Positions 1 through 9,242 are shown, numbered from the stretch's first letter. The stretch: DNA of 64,000 nucleotides from Hymenobacter oligotrophus (GCF_003574965.1 NZ_CP032317.1:1302001-1366000), one strand, 5' to 3'. The notes: a model not told the origin generated them from the sequence alone. Made by a program: numbers and translations.

Positions 1-11
1 CCTAGGCAAGC

Positions 12-656
12 TTAGCGCAGATCGACAACCTTTACGCCTTTGTACTTGGCCTTATCGAAGTTGAAGGTCGTAGCGTCTACCGGCGGGTTCGGCTCAAACT
101 TCTTGATAGCGAAGGTGTAGCGGTTGCCGTTCTTCTTGAACATCTTCCAGCTTTTCACTGACTTGTCCTTCTTGCTCACGTTCAGGCGCACTTTGTACAC
201 CTGGTTGTTGTGGTCTTCCGGCGACAGCTCAATTACGTCGCAAGGCACGCCGCCCTCCACGGTTTCGCCGGCGTAGGCGTACTTATAGCCTTTCTTGTAG
301 AGCGTATAAATCTGCGAGGGCGAAATTTCCTGGTCCTCGGGGTCGTAATCCGAGATGTTCACCTCGTTTTCGGCCTTCATGTACGTCCACATGGTTTGGC
401 CATTGTTGATGACCTCCTGGCCGTTGAGCTTCAAACGGAACTTGGGGCCGCTCACGATGATGTCGCCGTTCATGTTCTCCTTCACCTTCGCCGACTGGTT
501 TTCGAGCGTTTGGGTGAACGAGGCCCGGAACGCTTTCATCGCCTGGTATTTGGCGCTCATCTGATCCAGGATTTTAGCGGCTTTGGGGTCTTGCTGCGCC
601 ACAGCCAACTGAACAGACGAAACGGCAATGGCCAACAGGGCAACGAATTTTTTCAT
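12..656 (-). CDS. lolA: LolA-like outer-membrane lipoprotein carrier
   Basis: The 214-residue protein has an N-terminal signal peptide ending near AVAQ and then the LolA half-barrel pattern: an amphipathic start (DQMSAKYQAMKAFRASFTQT), alternating strands such as GPKFRLKLNGQEVINNGQTMW, and a C-terminal strand ending VVDLR. LolA proteins shuttle lipoproteins across the periplasm from LolCDE to the outer membrane. The gene lies 112 bp downstream of ftsK on the same strand, an arrangement common in Bacteroidota, so co-transcription is plausible. I saw no perfect -7 element of its own. The family call is firm; the Lol role is inferred from the family. Confidence 0.85.
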   Translation of the reverse strand: MKKFVALLAIAVSSVQLAVAQQDPKAAKILDQMSAKYQAMKAFRASFTQTLENQSAKVKENMNGDIIVSGPKFRLKLNGQEVINNGQTMWTYMKAENEVNISDYDPEDQEISPSQIYTLYKKGYKYAYAGETVEGGVPCDVIELSPEDHNNQVYKVRLNVSKKDKSVKSWKMFKKNGNRYTFAIKKFEPNPPVDATTFNFDKAKYKGVKVVDLR

Positions 657-768
657 GGGGAAGTGTGGTTTCAGCGCTTAGATACGAAAGCAGAGAACTT
701 AGTTTAAGGCAGGGATGCCATTCGAGCCGAAAAAAGTCTAAGCACTGATTTCGTCTCTCGCGGTTCTC

Positions 769-3744
769 CTACTTAGGAAGGCTATTCAACAACTGTTCCA
801 AAGCGTATTCGTCCGGAACCAGCACCTCGCGGGCCTTGCTTCCTTCAAACGGCCCAACGATGCCGGCGTGTTCCAGTTGGTCGATTAATCGGCCGGCGCG
901 GTTGTAGCCCAGCTTCAGGCGGCGCTGCAGCAGCGAGGTACTGCCCTGCTGGTGCTGCACAATCACGCGGGCCGCTTCTTCGAACATCGAGTCGCGGTCG
1001 GCGGGGTCCATGTCCTCGTTGCCGCCGCCGGCATCGCCGTCGGCACCGGCAACTTCGGGCAGCATATAAGCATCGGAGTAACCTTGTTGTTCACCGATAA
1101 AGTCGCAGACGCGGTCGACCTCAGGCGTGTCGATGAACGCGCACTGCACGCGAATCAAATCGGAACCGGCCGAAAAAAGCATGTCGCCCTGGCCAATCAG
1201 CTGGTCGGCGCCGCCCGTGTCCAGAATGGTGCGCGAGTCGATTTTGGAGGTAACCTTAAAGCTGATGCGGCACGGGAAGTTGGCCTTGATGATGCCGGTG
1301 ATAACGTTTACCGAGGGGCGCTGCGTGGCCACAATCAGGTGAATGCCGATGGCGCGGGCCAGCTGTGCAAGGCGAGCAATGGGTGTTTCCACCTCTTTGC
1401 CGGCCGTCATCATCAAGTCGGCCAACTCGTCGATTACCAGCACGATGAAGGGCATGTAGCGGTGGCCCTTCTTCGGGTTGAGGCGGCGCTCCGTGAACTT
1501 GCGGTTGTACTCGCTCAGGTTGCGGCAGCCGGCATCCTTCAGCAGGTCGTAGCGGCGGTCCATTTCCATGCACAGCGAGTTGAGCGTGTGCACCACCTTT
1601 TTGGTATCGGTGATGATGGCTTCCTCGGTGTCGGGGAGCTTAGCCAAAAAGTGCCGCTCGATTTTGTTAAAGATGCTGAGTTCTACCTTCTTCGGGTCGA
1701 CGAGCACGAACTTTAGCTGGGCGGGGTGGCGCTTGTAAAGCAACGAGGCCAGAATCACGTTCAGGCCCACCGATTTGCCTTGGCCCGTGGCGCCGGCCAT
1801 CAGCAAGTGCGGCATTTTGGCCAAGTCGGCCACAAACACCTCGTTGGTAATGGTGCGGCCGAAAGCAATGGGCAGGCTCATTTCGCTGTTGCGGAATTTC
1901 TCCGTGCTCAGCACCGAGCGAATCGACACCATTTCCTTCTTGGTGTTCGGCACCTCAATACCGATGGTGCCCTTGCCCGGAATGGGCGCGATGATGCGGA
2001 TACCTAGGGCCGCGAGGCTCAGGGCAATGTCGTCTTCGAGGCTTTTGATTTTGCTGATGCGCACCCCGGCATCGGGCACGATTTCGTAGAGCGTAACCGT
2101 GGGGCCGATGGTGGCTTTGATGGAGGCGATGTTGATGCCGTAGTGACCTAGGGTTTCAACGATGCGGTCTTTGTTGGCCTCCAACTCCTCTTTGCTTACC
2201 TGGGCTTTGGCTTGGCCGTAGTCGTTGAGCAGCTCAAGCGCGGGCGGTTGGTAACGGGGCAGGTCGAGGGTGGGGTCGTAGTTCACCATGGGCATGGCGT
2301 CCTCGTCTTCTTCCACCACGGCCGCCACGGCGGCACCGGCGGCCGGGTCCAGCTCATCGGTGTCGGTTTCGATGGCCAGTACCGGAGCGGGCTCGGGTTC
2401 CTGCGGAATCTCAACTTCAAAAGCCGGGCCTTTGGGCGCGCTCGGGGCGGGCAGCGGCGCGTCGTTGTCGGCCAGGTCGGCCAAGGAGAGCGGCGTTGGA
2501 ATGCTGGGCGGCACAAACACCGGGGCTGTTTCGGGCTCGGCGGCTGGTGCTTCAAATGAGAAGCTGGGCCCGCTGCTGGCCGCCAGTGCGGCCGCTGCGG
2601 CGCCGGCGGCCGGTGCAGCTTGCGCCACGCCGCCCAGGGCCATGGTGGCCGCAGCACTGGCTACCGAAGTAGCCGGGCTGAGGTTGATGGCAGCGGGCGT
2701 TTCCTCGTCGTCTTCGTCATCGAGGGCAAGGACAACGGCAGGGCGCGTGGGTTCGGGTTTCGGCTCGGGCTTAGCGGTTTTGGCCGGCGCAGGTTTCTCG
2801 GCCTCGGCCAGCGGGCCTACCCGGCGCAGGGTAAATCCCATTGAATCATCTTCCGCCTCGTCACCATCGAGCGAAGCCCCGGGGTTGGCCGCGTGGTTTA
2901 CGCCCAGGCCGGTTTGGCCATACAAGGCAGGCTCTGGAATACGGGCTGGCTCCTCGGCATCGTCGTCATCGGCGGCCGAGGCACCTAGGCGGCGCGGAAG
3001 GTTGAGGGTGGTAACGTTGAAAAACCCTACCACAAAGGAAATCAGCAGGAAAGCCAGCAACAGCACCGTGCCCCAGCCAATAAGGCTATCGAGCCAAAGC
3101 GCCGCCTCGTAACCGATGCCGCCGCTCAGAAAATCGAGGCTGTGCGCCACGCGCGGGTCGGTGTCGGGGGTTTGAATGCTGAGTACCAAGTAGCCCATCA
3201 GCATGCTCAGCCACAACATGGCAAACATGCACACGGCCGTAACAAAGCTGAGCGACACCTCGGCGCGGCGGAACACCACCTTGTAGCCGGCCGCAAACGC
3301 CACTGGAATAAGCGCAAACGCGGCAATGCCAAAACCTTGCTGAATGAGCAAGTGCGAAACCCAAGCCCCGAGCAGGCCCAGCCAGTTGCCCGACTCCTGC
3401 CCGGCTTCTTTCACCGAGGTCTGGTCGATGCCCTCCACCACACTCTGGTCGGCGTGGCCCGTGAACAGGTACGACAGGAAGGCAATGGTGAGGTACAGCG
3501 AGGTGAGCAGAAAGAAAAAGCCCACGAACAGCTGAAAGCGTCGGTCGCGCAGAAACGCCAACGACAGCCCTAGGTCTGGCAGCTTCAGGGGCTGGCGGGG
3601 CGGCTTTGGAGCAGCCGGAGGCACAGGGCGTTTGGGCTCGCGCGCCGGTTCGGCCGCGGCCGCCTTGGGTTGGTTGCGCGGGCGTGCTTCGTTGGTGGCC
3701 CGGGGAGCCGTGCCATTCGCGGGTTTGTAGGTATTCTTTGCCAT
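769..3744 (-). CDS. ftsK: DNA translocase FtsK
   Basis: The protein has 991 residues from the ATG at 3744. Four membrane segments lie in the first ~270 residues, followed by a long Ala/Pro/Glu-rich linker (about 270-540) and the alpha/beta motor. Walker A GATGQGKS is near residue 650 and Walker B (VLVIDELADL) near 766. The last ~60 residues form the winged-helix gamma domain (LLQRRLKLGYNRAGRLIDQLE). FtsK pumps chromosomal DNA at the division septum and activates XerCD at dif; a xerD gene lies 1.9 kb upstream on the same strand. A TTG at 3756 would extend the frame by four residues, but it sits beside the -7 element at 3762-3769, so the ATG is preferred. Confidence 0.96.
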   Translation of the reverse strand: MAKNTYKPANGTAPRATNEARPRNQPKAAAAEPAREPKRPVPPAAPKPPRQPLKLPDLGLSLAFLRDRRFQLFVGFFFLLTSLYLTIAFLSYLFTGHADQSVVEGIDQTSVKEAGQESGNWLGLLGAWVSHLLIQQGFGIAAFALIPVAFAAGYKVVFRRAEVSLSFVTAVCMFAMLWLSMLMGYLVLSIQTPDTDPRVAHSLDFLSGGIGYEAALWLDSLIGWGTVLLLAFLLISFVVGFFNVTTLNLPRRLGASAADDDDAEEPARIPEPALYGQTGLGVNHAANPGASLDGDEAEDDSMGFTLRRVGPLAEAEKPAPAKTAKPEPKPEPTRPAVVLALDDEDDEETPAAINLSPATSVASAAATMALGGVAQAAPAAGAAAAALAASSGPSFSFEAPAAEPETAPVFVPPSIPTPLSLADLADNDAPLPAPSAPKGPAFEVEIPQEPEPAPVLAIETDTDELDPAAGAAVAAVVEEDEDAMPMVNYDPTLDLPRYQPPALELLNDYGQAKAQVSKEELEANKDRIVETLGHYGINIASIKATIGPTVTLYEIVPDAGVRISKIKSLEDDIALSLAALGIRIIAPIPGKGTIGIEVPNTKKEMVSIRSVLSTEKFRNSEMSLPIAFGRTITNEVFVADLAKMPHLLMAGATGQGKSVGLNVILASLLYKRHPAQLKFVLVDPKKVELSIFNKIERHFLAKLPDTEEAIITDTKKVVHTLNSLCMEMDRRYDLLKDAGCRNLSEYNRKFTERRLNPKKGHRYMPFIVLVIDELADLMMTAGKEVETPIARLAQLARAIGIHLIVATQRPSVNVITGIIKANFPCRISFKVTSKIDSRTILDTGGADQLIGQGDMLFSAGSDLIRVQCAFIDTPEVDRVCDFIGEQQGYSDAYMLPEVAGADGDAGGGNEDMDPADRDSMFEEAARVIVQHQQGSTSLLQRRLKLGYNRAGRLIDQLEHAGIVGPFEGSKAREVLVPDEYALEQLLNSLPK

Positions 3745-3761
3745 TTGACGCGCCAAAGGGC

Positions 3762-3769
3762 CAAAATTA
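3762..3769 (-). promoter_or_regulatory. -7 element for ftsK
   Basis: CAAAATTA on the plus strand reads TAATTTTG on the minus strand, a perfect TAnnTTTG. It lies 17 nt before the ftsK ATG and predicts a leader of about 10 nt. No clear -33 TTTG is visible. Confidence 0.55.
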
Positions 3770-3833
3770 TGGGTTTTTCGCCGGTAGCCGGCGAGAACGA
3801 ACGGTTGAAACGGCCTTGCGAAGCGGCTATTGC

Positions 3834-5567
3834 CTAGGTCCGTATTTCGTAAATATAGAGGGCCCAGTACGCGGTTGGGCTATGCAGCTGCGCAATTAGC
3901 TGCAAACCAGCGCCCGACGGATGCGCCAACTGCACGGCCGACAGCACGTAACGCCCGCCCATTTGCCGGAAGGCCGCGGCATCGAACCGGAAGTCCTGCA
4001 CCACTACGCCATCGGTGCGGCCCACCCGGAAGTTGCGCCCCAACTCCGCCGAGAACAAGTAGCAGCGGTTGCCCCACGCGTCGAAATAACGCCGCAGCTC
4101 GGGGCTTTTGGCTAGCTCGGGAGCCACGATGCGCCGAAACTGGTGCTTGTAGGGCAGCGGGTAGTTGTTTTGGTAACTATCGAGGGTGTAAAAGCCGTTG
4201 AGCTGCGCTGCGGCGGGCGGCATACCCAGGCAGGCCACGCGCCACGCCGAGGCCGGCTGGCCGCTGCGCTGCTCCAAGTATCCTTTGGCCTGGCCAAAAA
4301 GCTCGGGCGCCACAAACTGCCGCCACGTGGGCTCGTGCGGGGCAGGGCGGCCGCCCCACAAGCGCAGGTTGTGCAACCACTCGGCGTTGCTGCCCAGGCC
4401 TATGGCCAGTTGCAACACCACCAAGCCGGTGCGCAAAGCACCGGGCGGCAACTGGCGCAGGGCCAGCACCCACAGCCCAAACCACAACAGCGGCGTCAGA
4501 AAGTGAAAACGCGTGAGGTTGAAGGCGCCCAGCGCCGGAGCTACGCGCTGCAGAGGCCCCATGGCTTGCGGGTAGAACGCACAGAAAACCGATAACGCCA
4601 CCACAATAGCCAGCCCCACTCCTACCCTGTGCCGCCAGGCTTGCTGCCCAATTGGGGCAGCAGAACGCAACTGCCACGCGGCCGCCACCAGCGCCAAGGC
4701 TATGCCGCCCCGGAAAAACCGGCTGCTGTGGTACTGCCCCCAGCCTAGGTACTGCCCGGTGCTGCGCAGGCCGGCAGCCAAGCCTTGCGGCGCCAGCTCG
4801 GCCAGCCTAAACTCCAGGCGGTGCGGCACAAACTGCTGCCGCACCAGCACCGAGCCGATGAGCGGCCATTCGGTTACGCAATAGCTCAGGCCCAACACCA
4901 CCACGCCGCCCCAGGCCGCCAACGACACGCGCCGGTGCAGCAGCCAATCCGCGGCGAGCAGCAAGCCCAACGCAGCCACCACAAAAAAGCCGCCCAGCAC
5001 CAGCATCGACCACAGTGGAAATGCCAGCAGCACCAGCCAAGGCCACCACAAACGGCCGCCACGCCGGCGCAGCTCCAGCACGGCTAGCAGCGGCCAGGGC
5101 GTGCCCAGCGCCGATAAGCCGTACATGGTGTAGGCTGGCAATACGGCCCAGGCCAACGCCACCGCGGCCGCCAACGGCCGGTGCTCCGGCGCGGCCAACC
5201 CGTAGCGGCGCACCAGTGCGTACAGGCCCAGCAAAGCCACCAAGCGCACCAGCAGCTGATTTACCCAGTACGCCGTGAGGGGCTCGAATATCCCAAACAA
5301 GGCCACTGGCACGCTCAGGCCCGGCCGCAGCGTGTTGCGAGGCAAGCCGTTCATCAGGGCCGGCACCTGCGCTTCGGGGCGGTAGTCAAGTGCTACGTCA
5401 AAGCGGTGCAGCAGGTACGGCACGCCAATTTCTGCATCGAGGTTGTCGTCGATTTGCACGTAACTGTCGGGGCCGCGCAGCACGCAGGGCAGCCACAACA
5501 GCAGCAGGGCAAGCAGCGCCAGCAGCCGCGGCGCTTGGGCAGCAAACAGAATTCGGGTTTGGGTCAT
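3834..5567 (-). CDS. Polytopic membrane protein, DUF6044-like
   Basis: The protein has 577 residues with about ten hydrophobic segments. The first is Leu-rich, near residues 13-30, and is followed by an extracytoplasmic loop containing GPDSYVQIDDNLDAEIG. The DDNLD element after the first membrane segment recalls DUF6044 and other GT-C-like or YfhO-like membrane proteins, but I cannot confirm the family without a profile search. The last ~150 residues look soluble (CLGMPPAAAQLNGFYTLDSY) and end in a strand-rich tail. It sits between ftsK and xerD on the same strand with no obvious functional link. The substrate is unknown; an envelope glycan role is possible. Confidence 0.55.
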   Translation of the reverse strand: MTQTRILFAAQAPRLLALLALLLLWLPCVLRGPDSYVQIDDNLDAEIGVPYLLHRFDVALDYRPEAQVPALMNGLPRNTLRPGLSVPVALFGIFEPLTAYWVNQLLVRLVALLGLYALVRRYGLAAPEHRPLAAAVALAWAVLPAYTMYGLSALGTPWPLLAVLELRRRGGRLWWPWLVLLAFPLWSMLVLGGFFVVAALGLLLAADWLLHRRVSLAAWGGVVVLGLSYCVTEWPLIGSVLVRQQFVPHRLEFRLAELAPQGLAAGLRSTGQYLGWGQYHSSRFFRGGIALALVAAAWQLRSAAPIGQQAWRHRVGVGLAIVVALSVFCAFYPQAMGPLQRVAPALGAFNLTRFHFLTPLLWFGLWVLALRQLPPGALRTGLVVLQLAIGLGSNAEWLHNLRLWGGRPAPHEPTWRQFVAPELFGQAKGYLEQRSGQPASAWRVACLGMPPAAAQLNGFYTLDSYQNNYPLPYKHQFRRIVAPELAKSPELRRYFDAWGNRCYLFSAELGRNFRVGRTDGVVVQDFRFDAAAFRQMGGRYVLSAVQLAHPSGAGLQLIAQLHSPTAYWALYIYEIRT

Positions 5568-5680
5568 GTACGCCGCAAAGGTCGGGGGCGGTGGCCTTAT
5601 GCCCTAGGTGCGCACGCCGGGCAGGGCCAAAAACACCGAACGGGCACTGAGGCACCGGCCCCGGCGGGCTACTGACGCTG

Positions 5681-6586
5681 CTAACTGCGCGGGTGAAACG
5701 CAGTGATTACCTGGCGCAGGTAGTCGCGGTCGAGGTGCGTGTAAATCTCGGTGGTGGTGATACTTTCGTGGCCGAGCATTTCCTGCACGGCGCGCAAATC
5801 GGCGCCGCCCTCAATCAGGTGCGTGGCAAACGAGTGCCGGAAAGTGTGCGGGCTGATGGTTTTGCGGATGCCCGCTTTGGCTGCCGTATCCTTAATAATG
5901 TTGAACACCATCACCCGCGACATGCCTCCGCCCCGCCGGTTCAGAAACACAATGTCCTCGGAGCCGTGCTGAATATCGAGGTGGCAGCGCACGCCCTCCA
6001 GGTAAAACCCTAGGTGCTTGAGCGCGTCGCGGCCGATGGGCACCAGGCGCTCCTTGGAGCCCTTGCCCAACACCCGCACAAAGCCCTGGTCGACGTAGAT
6101 GTTTGACAGCCGCAGCCCAATCAGCTCCGACACACGCAACCCCGAGGAATACAGCACCTCCAGCATGGCGCGGTTGCGGGTGCCCTCGTTGGTGCTCAGG
6201 TCAATGGCATCGAGCAATTGCACCACCTCCTCGTACGCCAGCGTATCGGGCAGTTTGCGGCCGAGCTTAGGCGAATCGACGGTATCGGTGGGGTCTTGGG
6301 TGGCGAGGTCTTCGATCAGCAGAAACTTGTAGAAGGCCCGCAGGCCCGATAAGGTGCGCGCTTGTGAGGTGGCCGTCAGGCCCAGTTCGCCCAGCCACGC
6401 CAGAAAGTCGCGGATGATGCGGCTGGTAACTTGGTCGGGCCGCGCGGGCAGCTTGCTGAGGTCGAGATACTGGCGCAGCTTGTCCACGTCGCGCACGTAA
6501 GCCTCTACGGAGTGTCCCGAAAGCGATTTTTCGAGGCGCAGATAGCCCTGAAACTGTTTCAGGCAAAGGGTCCAGTTCAAACTCAT
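5681..6586 (-). CDS. xerD: Tyrosine recombinase XerD
   Basis: The 301-residue protein has an N-terminal SAM-like core-binding domain (FQGYLRLEKSLSGHSVEAY) and a C-terminal catalytic domain with the expected Arg (SSGLRVSELIGL), His-x-x-Arg (HTFRHSFATHL), His (LGHESITTTEIY) and nucleophile Tyr (IYTHLDRDYL). Its length matches XerC/XerD, which resolve chromosome dimers at dif with FtsK, encoded nearby. The frame extends upstream to 6622, but the -7 element at 6593-6600 lies inside that extension, so the ATG at 6586 is preferred. XerD rather than XerC is chosen by overall similarity and is less certain. Confidence 0.88.
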   Translation of the reverse strand: MSLNWTLCLKQFQGYLRLEKSLSGHSVEAYVRDVDKLRQYLDLSKLPARPDQVTSRIIRDFLAWLGELGLTATSQARTLSGLRAFYKFLLIEDLATQDPTDTVDSPKLGRKLPDTLAYEEVVQLLDAIDLSTNEGTRNRAMLEVLYSSGLRVSELIGLRLSNIYVDQGFVRVLGKGSKERLVPIGRDALKHLGFYLEGVRCHLDIQHGSEDIVFLNRRGGGMSRVMVFNIIKDTAAKAGIRKTISPHTFRHSFATHLIEGGADLRAVQEMLGHESITTTEIYTHLDRDYLRQVITAFHPRS

Positions 6587-6592
6587 CGGCCG

Positions 6593-6600
6593 CAAAATTA
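6593..6600 (-). promoter_or_regulatory. -7 element abutting the xerD start
   Basis: CAAAATTA on the plus strand reads TAATTTTG on the minus strand. Only 6 nt separate it from the ATG at 6586, so the transcript would be leaderless or nearly so. Confidence 0.5.
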
Positions 6601-6728
6601 CCGCTTGTGCCGCTGCGGGCACGCAGGCACCTAGGGTTTATGTGGCGGTGGCAGGCCAGAAAAGCAGCCGAGCTTTTGCCGTTGTGCCGCGCAATGGGGT
6701 ACCTTGCCGCCGCACACCCCTTATTGCT

Positions 6729-7175
6729 ATGCAAATTCTTATTCTCAACGGCCCCAACCTCAACCTGTTGGGCCGCCGCGAAGTCAGCATTTACGGTACC
6801 CGCTCGTTCGAAGACTACCTGCCCGAACTCCAAGAAGCCTTCCCCGATTTCACGATTGAACACTTTCAGTCGAACCACGAAGGCGAACTAATTGATAAAC
6901 TCCACGAAGTGGGCTACAGCTACCACGGCGTGGTGCTGAACGCGGGCGGCTACACCCACACCAGCGTGGCCCTGGCCGATGCCATTGCCGCCATCAACAC
7001 GCCCGTAATCGAGGTGCACCTCTCCAACCTGGCCGCCCGCGAAGATTTCCGGCAACGCAGCCTCATCGGGCGCCACTGCGCGGGGTCGATCAGCGGTTTT
7101 AAGCTCGAGAGTTACCGGCTGGCGCTGCAGTACTTCCAAAACCTGCGGCCCAAGCGCGTGGGGTTCAAAGTGTAG
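6729..7175 (+). CDS. aroQ: Type II 3-dehydroquinate dehydratase
   Basis: The protein has 148 residues, the usual size for the dodecameric type II enzyme that converts 3-dehydroquinate to 3-dehydroshikimate in the shikimate pathway. The start NGPNLNLLG, the active-site stretch NAGGYTHTSVALADAI and the substrate-binding EVHLSN are present. The frame is open to 6642, but the family starts exactly at MQILILNGPN, so the ATG at 6729 is chosen. It is divergent from xerD with 142 bp between the start codons. A hairpin with a T-run follows at about 7263-7290. Confidence 0.95.
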   Translation: MQILILNGPNLNLLGRREVSIYGTRSFEDYLPELQEAFPDFTIEHFQSNHEGELIDKLHEVGYSYHGVVLNAGGYTHTSVALADAIAAINTPVIEVHLSNLAAREDFRQRSLIGRHCAGSISGFKLESYRLALQYFQNLRPKRVGFKV

Positions 7176-7262
7176 CGGCCGCGGTGCTGCCGGGCAGAAG
7201 TTAAGCCGTTAAGGCTGACGCGCTTCCGGGAAAGTGGCCCCCGCGGTTCACGAAAACCCGCT

Positions 7263-7290
7263 GCCCTGCCGTTATGGTAGGGCTTTTTGC
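7263..7290 (+). terminator. Intrinsic terminator after aroQ
   Basis: GCCCTGCC pairs with GGTAGGGC (one wobble) around a 4-nt loop, followed by TTTTT. It lies about 90 bp after aroQ and ahead of a CCTAGGG copy. Confidence 0.6.
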
Positions 7291-7347
7291 TGACCTAGGG
7301 CCCCAACGGTCCTGGGCTTTTGTCTTCCTTTCCATGCCTCGGCGGTC

Positions 7348-7355
7348 TACCTTTG
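7348..7355 (+). promoter_or_regulatory. -7 element for the SerC-like gene
   Basis: TACCTTTG is a perfect TAnnTTTG, 29 nt before the ATG at 7385. A TTTG at 7319-7322 lies 25 nt upstream and is a slightly distant -33 candidate. Confidence 0.5.
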
Positions 7356-7384
7356 CGGGCCGCCTCACCTAGCCTTTCTCAACC

Positions 7385-8446
7385 ATGTATACATTCAACC
7401 CGGGTCCGTCGCAAGTGTACCCCGCGGTACGGCAGTACCTGGCGGCCGCTTTCGACGAAGGCTGGCTTTCGGTGCCGCACCGCGGCGAGCGGTTTACGGC
7501 CTTGGTGCGCCAAACCGTTGCCGAGCTTAAAACCAAGCTCAACATCCCGCAGGATTACTTCATTTTTTTCACTTCCTCGGCCACCGAGTGCTGGGAAATC
7601 ATCGCCCAGAGCCTCACCGAACGCGGCAGCTTTCACCTCTACAACGGCTCGTTTGGCGAAAAATGGTGCGATTACGCCCGCGCCCTGCGGCCCGCCAGCC
7701 GGGGTCACCAGTTCGAGCTGGAAGAAGTGCCCGACGCGGCCCTGATTCCGGATGACGCCGAGGTGGTGTGCATTACCCAAAACGAAACCAGCACCGCTAC
7801 GCAGCTGCGCGACGGCGCCGTGCTCAACCTCTATAACCGCTGCCAGCAGCTGGGCGCGCTGCTCGCCGTCGATGTAACGTCCTCCCTAGGTGGTATTCAA
7901 CTGAAGCACATCAAGGCCGATGTGTGGTTTGCCTCGGTGCAAAAGTGCTTTGGCCTGCCGGCCGGCCTGGGCCTGCTGATTTGCTCGCCCCGGGCCGTGG
8001 CGCGGGCCCGGGAGCTGGGCGAAAAGGGTCACTACAACAGCTTGTTGAGCATGTACGAGAAGATGCTCAACTTTCAGACCACGCACACGCCCAACGTCCT
8101 CAATATTTACCTGCTTTGCCGCGTGCTGCTCGACCGCGCGCCCATCAAAGCCATCGACCAGCACTTGCGCGACCGGGCCGCCCGCCTCTACCAGTTCTTC
8201 GAGGACAACCCGCAGTTCAGCCCGCTGGTGCAAAACCCCGACACCCGCTCCACCACCGTGGTGGCCGTGCAGGCTGCCCCCGCCCTCATCGACGAAACCA
8301 AGCGCCGCGCCGCGGCCCTGGGCCTTACCTTGGGCAACGGCTACGGCAAGTGGGCCAAAAGCACCTTCCGAATTGCCAACTTCCCGGCCTTGCCTGACGT
8401 AGCCTTCGAGCAACTTACCCAACTGCTGACCACAGTGCAGGCGTAA
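7385..8446 (+). CDS. Class V aminotransferase, SerC-like
   Basis: The protein has 353 residues and begins with the phosphoserine-aminotransferase signature FNPGPS. It then shows the fold-type I PLP pattern: SSATECWE in the phosphate-binding region, VDVTSSLGG with the cofactor-contacting Asp, and the Schiff-base Lys in SVQKCFGLPAGLG. SerC converts 3-phosphohydroxypyruvate to phosphoserine in serine synthesis; related class V enzymes act as alanine-glyoxylate or serine-pyruvate aminotransferases, so the substrate is not settled. No serA or serB lies in the window. A clean -7 element precedes it, so it is probably transcribed alone or with marC, 87 bp downstream. Confidence 0.8.
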   Translation: MYTFNPGPSQVYPAVRQYLAAAFDEGWLSVPHRGERFTALVRQTVAELKTKLNIPQDYFIFFTSSATECWEIIAQSLTERGSFHLYNGSFGEKWCDYARALRPASRGHQFELEEVPDAALIPDDAEVVCITQNETSTATQLRDGAVLNLYNRCQQLGALLAVDVTSSLGGIQLKHIKADVWFASVQKCFGLPAGLGLLICSPRAVARARELGEKGHYNSLLSMYEKMLNFQTTHTPNVLNIYLLCRVLLDRAPIKAIDQHLRDRAARLYQFFEDNPQFSPLVQNPDTRSTTVVAVQAAPALIDETKRRAAALGLTLGNGYGKWAKSTFRIANFPALPDVAFEQLTQLLTTVQA

Positions 8447-8533
8447 GCCGCCGCGGGCCGTAGTTTTGCGCCGCCGCCCGGCCCTAGGTGGCGCGGGTGG
8501 CGCCCGCCTTCTTACTTGATACCGCTGCTTGCC

Positions 8534-9115
8534 ATGTCCGATTTTGCCTCCATGTTTTCGCTGAAGCAAATCACGTCGGTAACCCTTACGTTGTTTGCCA
8601 TCATCGACATCCTGGGTTCCATCCCGATCATCATCCAGATCCGGCAGCGCGAAGGCAAAATCAACTCCGAGGTGGCCACACTGGTGGCGGGCGTGCTGAT
8701 GATTGCCTTTCTGTTTCTGGGCCAAAGCATTCTGGCCTTGTTCAGCGTCGATATCCCGTCGTTTGCTCTGGCCGGCTCGCTCATCATTTTCCTGCTGGGC
8801 CTGGAAATGATTCTGGGCGTGGAGCTTTTCAAACACAACACCCTGGCAAGCGGCACCGGCTCCATTGTGCCCCTGGCGTTTCCGCTGATTGTGGGCGCCG
8901 GCACCATGACGACGCTGCTCTCGTTGCGGGCCCTGTACTCGTTGCCCAACGTGCTGGTAGGCATTGTGGCCAACCTGGTGTTTGTGTATCTGGTGCTGAA
9001 AAGCAGCGCCTGGATTGAGCGCAAATTGGGCAAGGCGGGCGAAGACATTTTGCGCCGCGTGTTCGGCGTAATTCTGCTGGCCATTGCCATTAAACTCTTC
9101 AAAGCTAACTTTTAA
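8534..9115 (+). CDS. MarC-family integral membrane protein
   Basis: The 193-residue protein has six predicted membrane segments. The MarC/UPF0056 hallmarks are the start LTLFAIIDILGSIPI, the acidic-basic loop after the first helix, and GAGTMTTLLSL in the second half. The function of MarC proteins is unknown; the old link to multiple antibiotic resistance was withdrawn. A TTG at 8516 could extend the protein by six residues, but the ATG at 8534 fits the family. The gap to the next gene holds an imperfect inverted repeat (9114-9147 with 9208-9237). Confidence 0.85.
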   Translation: MSDFASMFSLKQITSVTLTLFAIIDILGSIPIIIQIRQREGKINSEVATLVAGVLMIAFLFLGQSILALFSVDIPSFALAGSLIIFLLGLEMILGVELFKHNTLASGTGSIVPLAFPLIVGAGTMTTLLSLRALYSLPNVLVGIVANLVFVYLVLKSSAWIERKLGKAGEDILRRVFGVILLAIAIKLFKANF

Positions 9116-9237
9116 TAGGGTTTAGGGACCTAGGGCTTAGGTTTTAGCAGTAACGTTTTTGGTAACCGGAAGATGTTTCAGCTTACCAAGGCGCAACGAC
9201 TAGCATTCTAAGACCTAATCCCTAAGTCCCTAATACC
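9114..9237. repeat. C-poor/G-poor imperfect inverted repeat
   Basis: The left arm (9114-9147) is made of TTAGGG-like words and has almost no C. The right arm (9208-9237) is CCTAA/CCCTAA-like and nearly lacks G. About 24 of 30 positions are complementary. The right arm ends 5 bp before the rnhA ATG. Confidence 0.7.
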
Positions 9238-9242
9238 TGCCC

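Noticed and set aside
2288-3112. Plus-strand 274-residue Ser/Ala-rich open frame
   Set aside because: It is the antisense shadow of the Ala/Pro-rich FtsK linker; high GC leaves opposite frames open.
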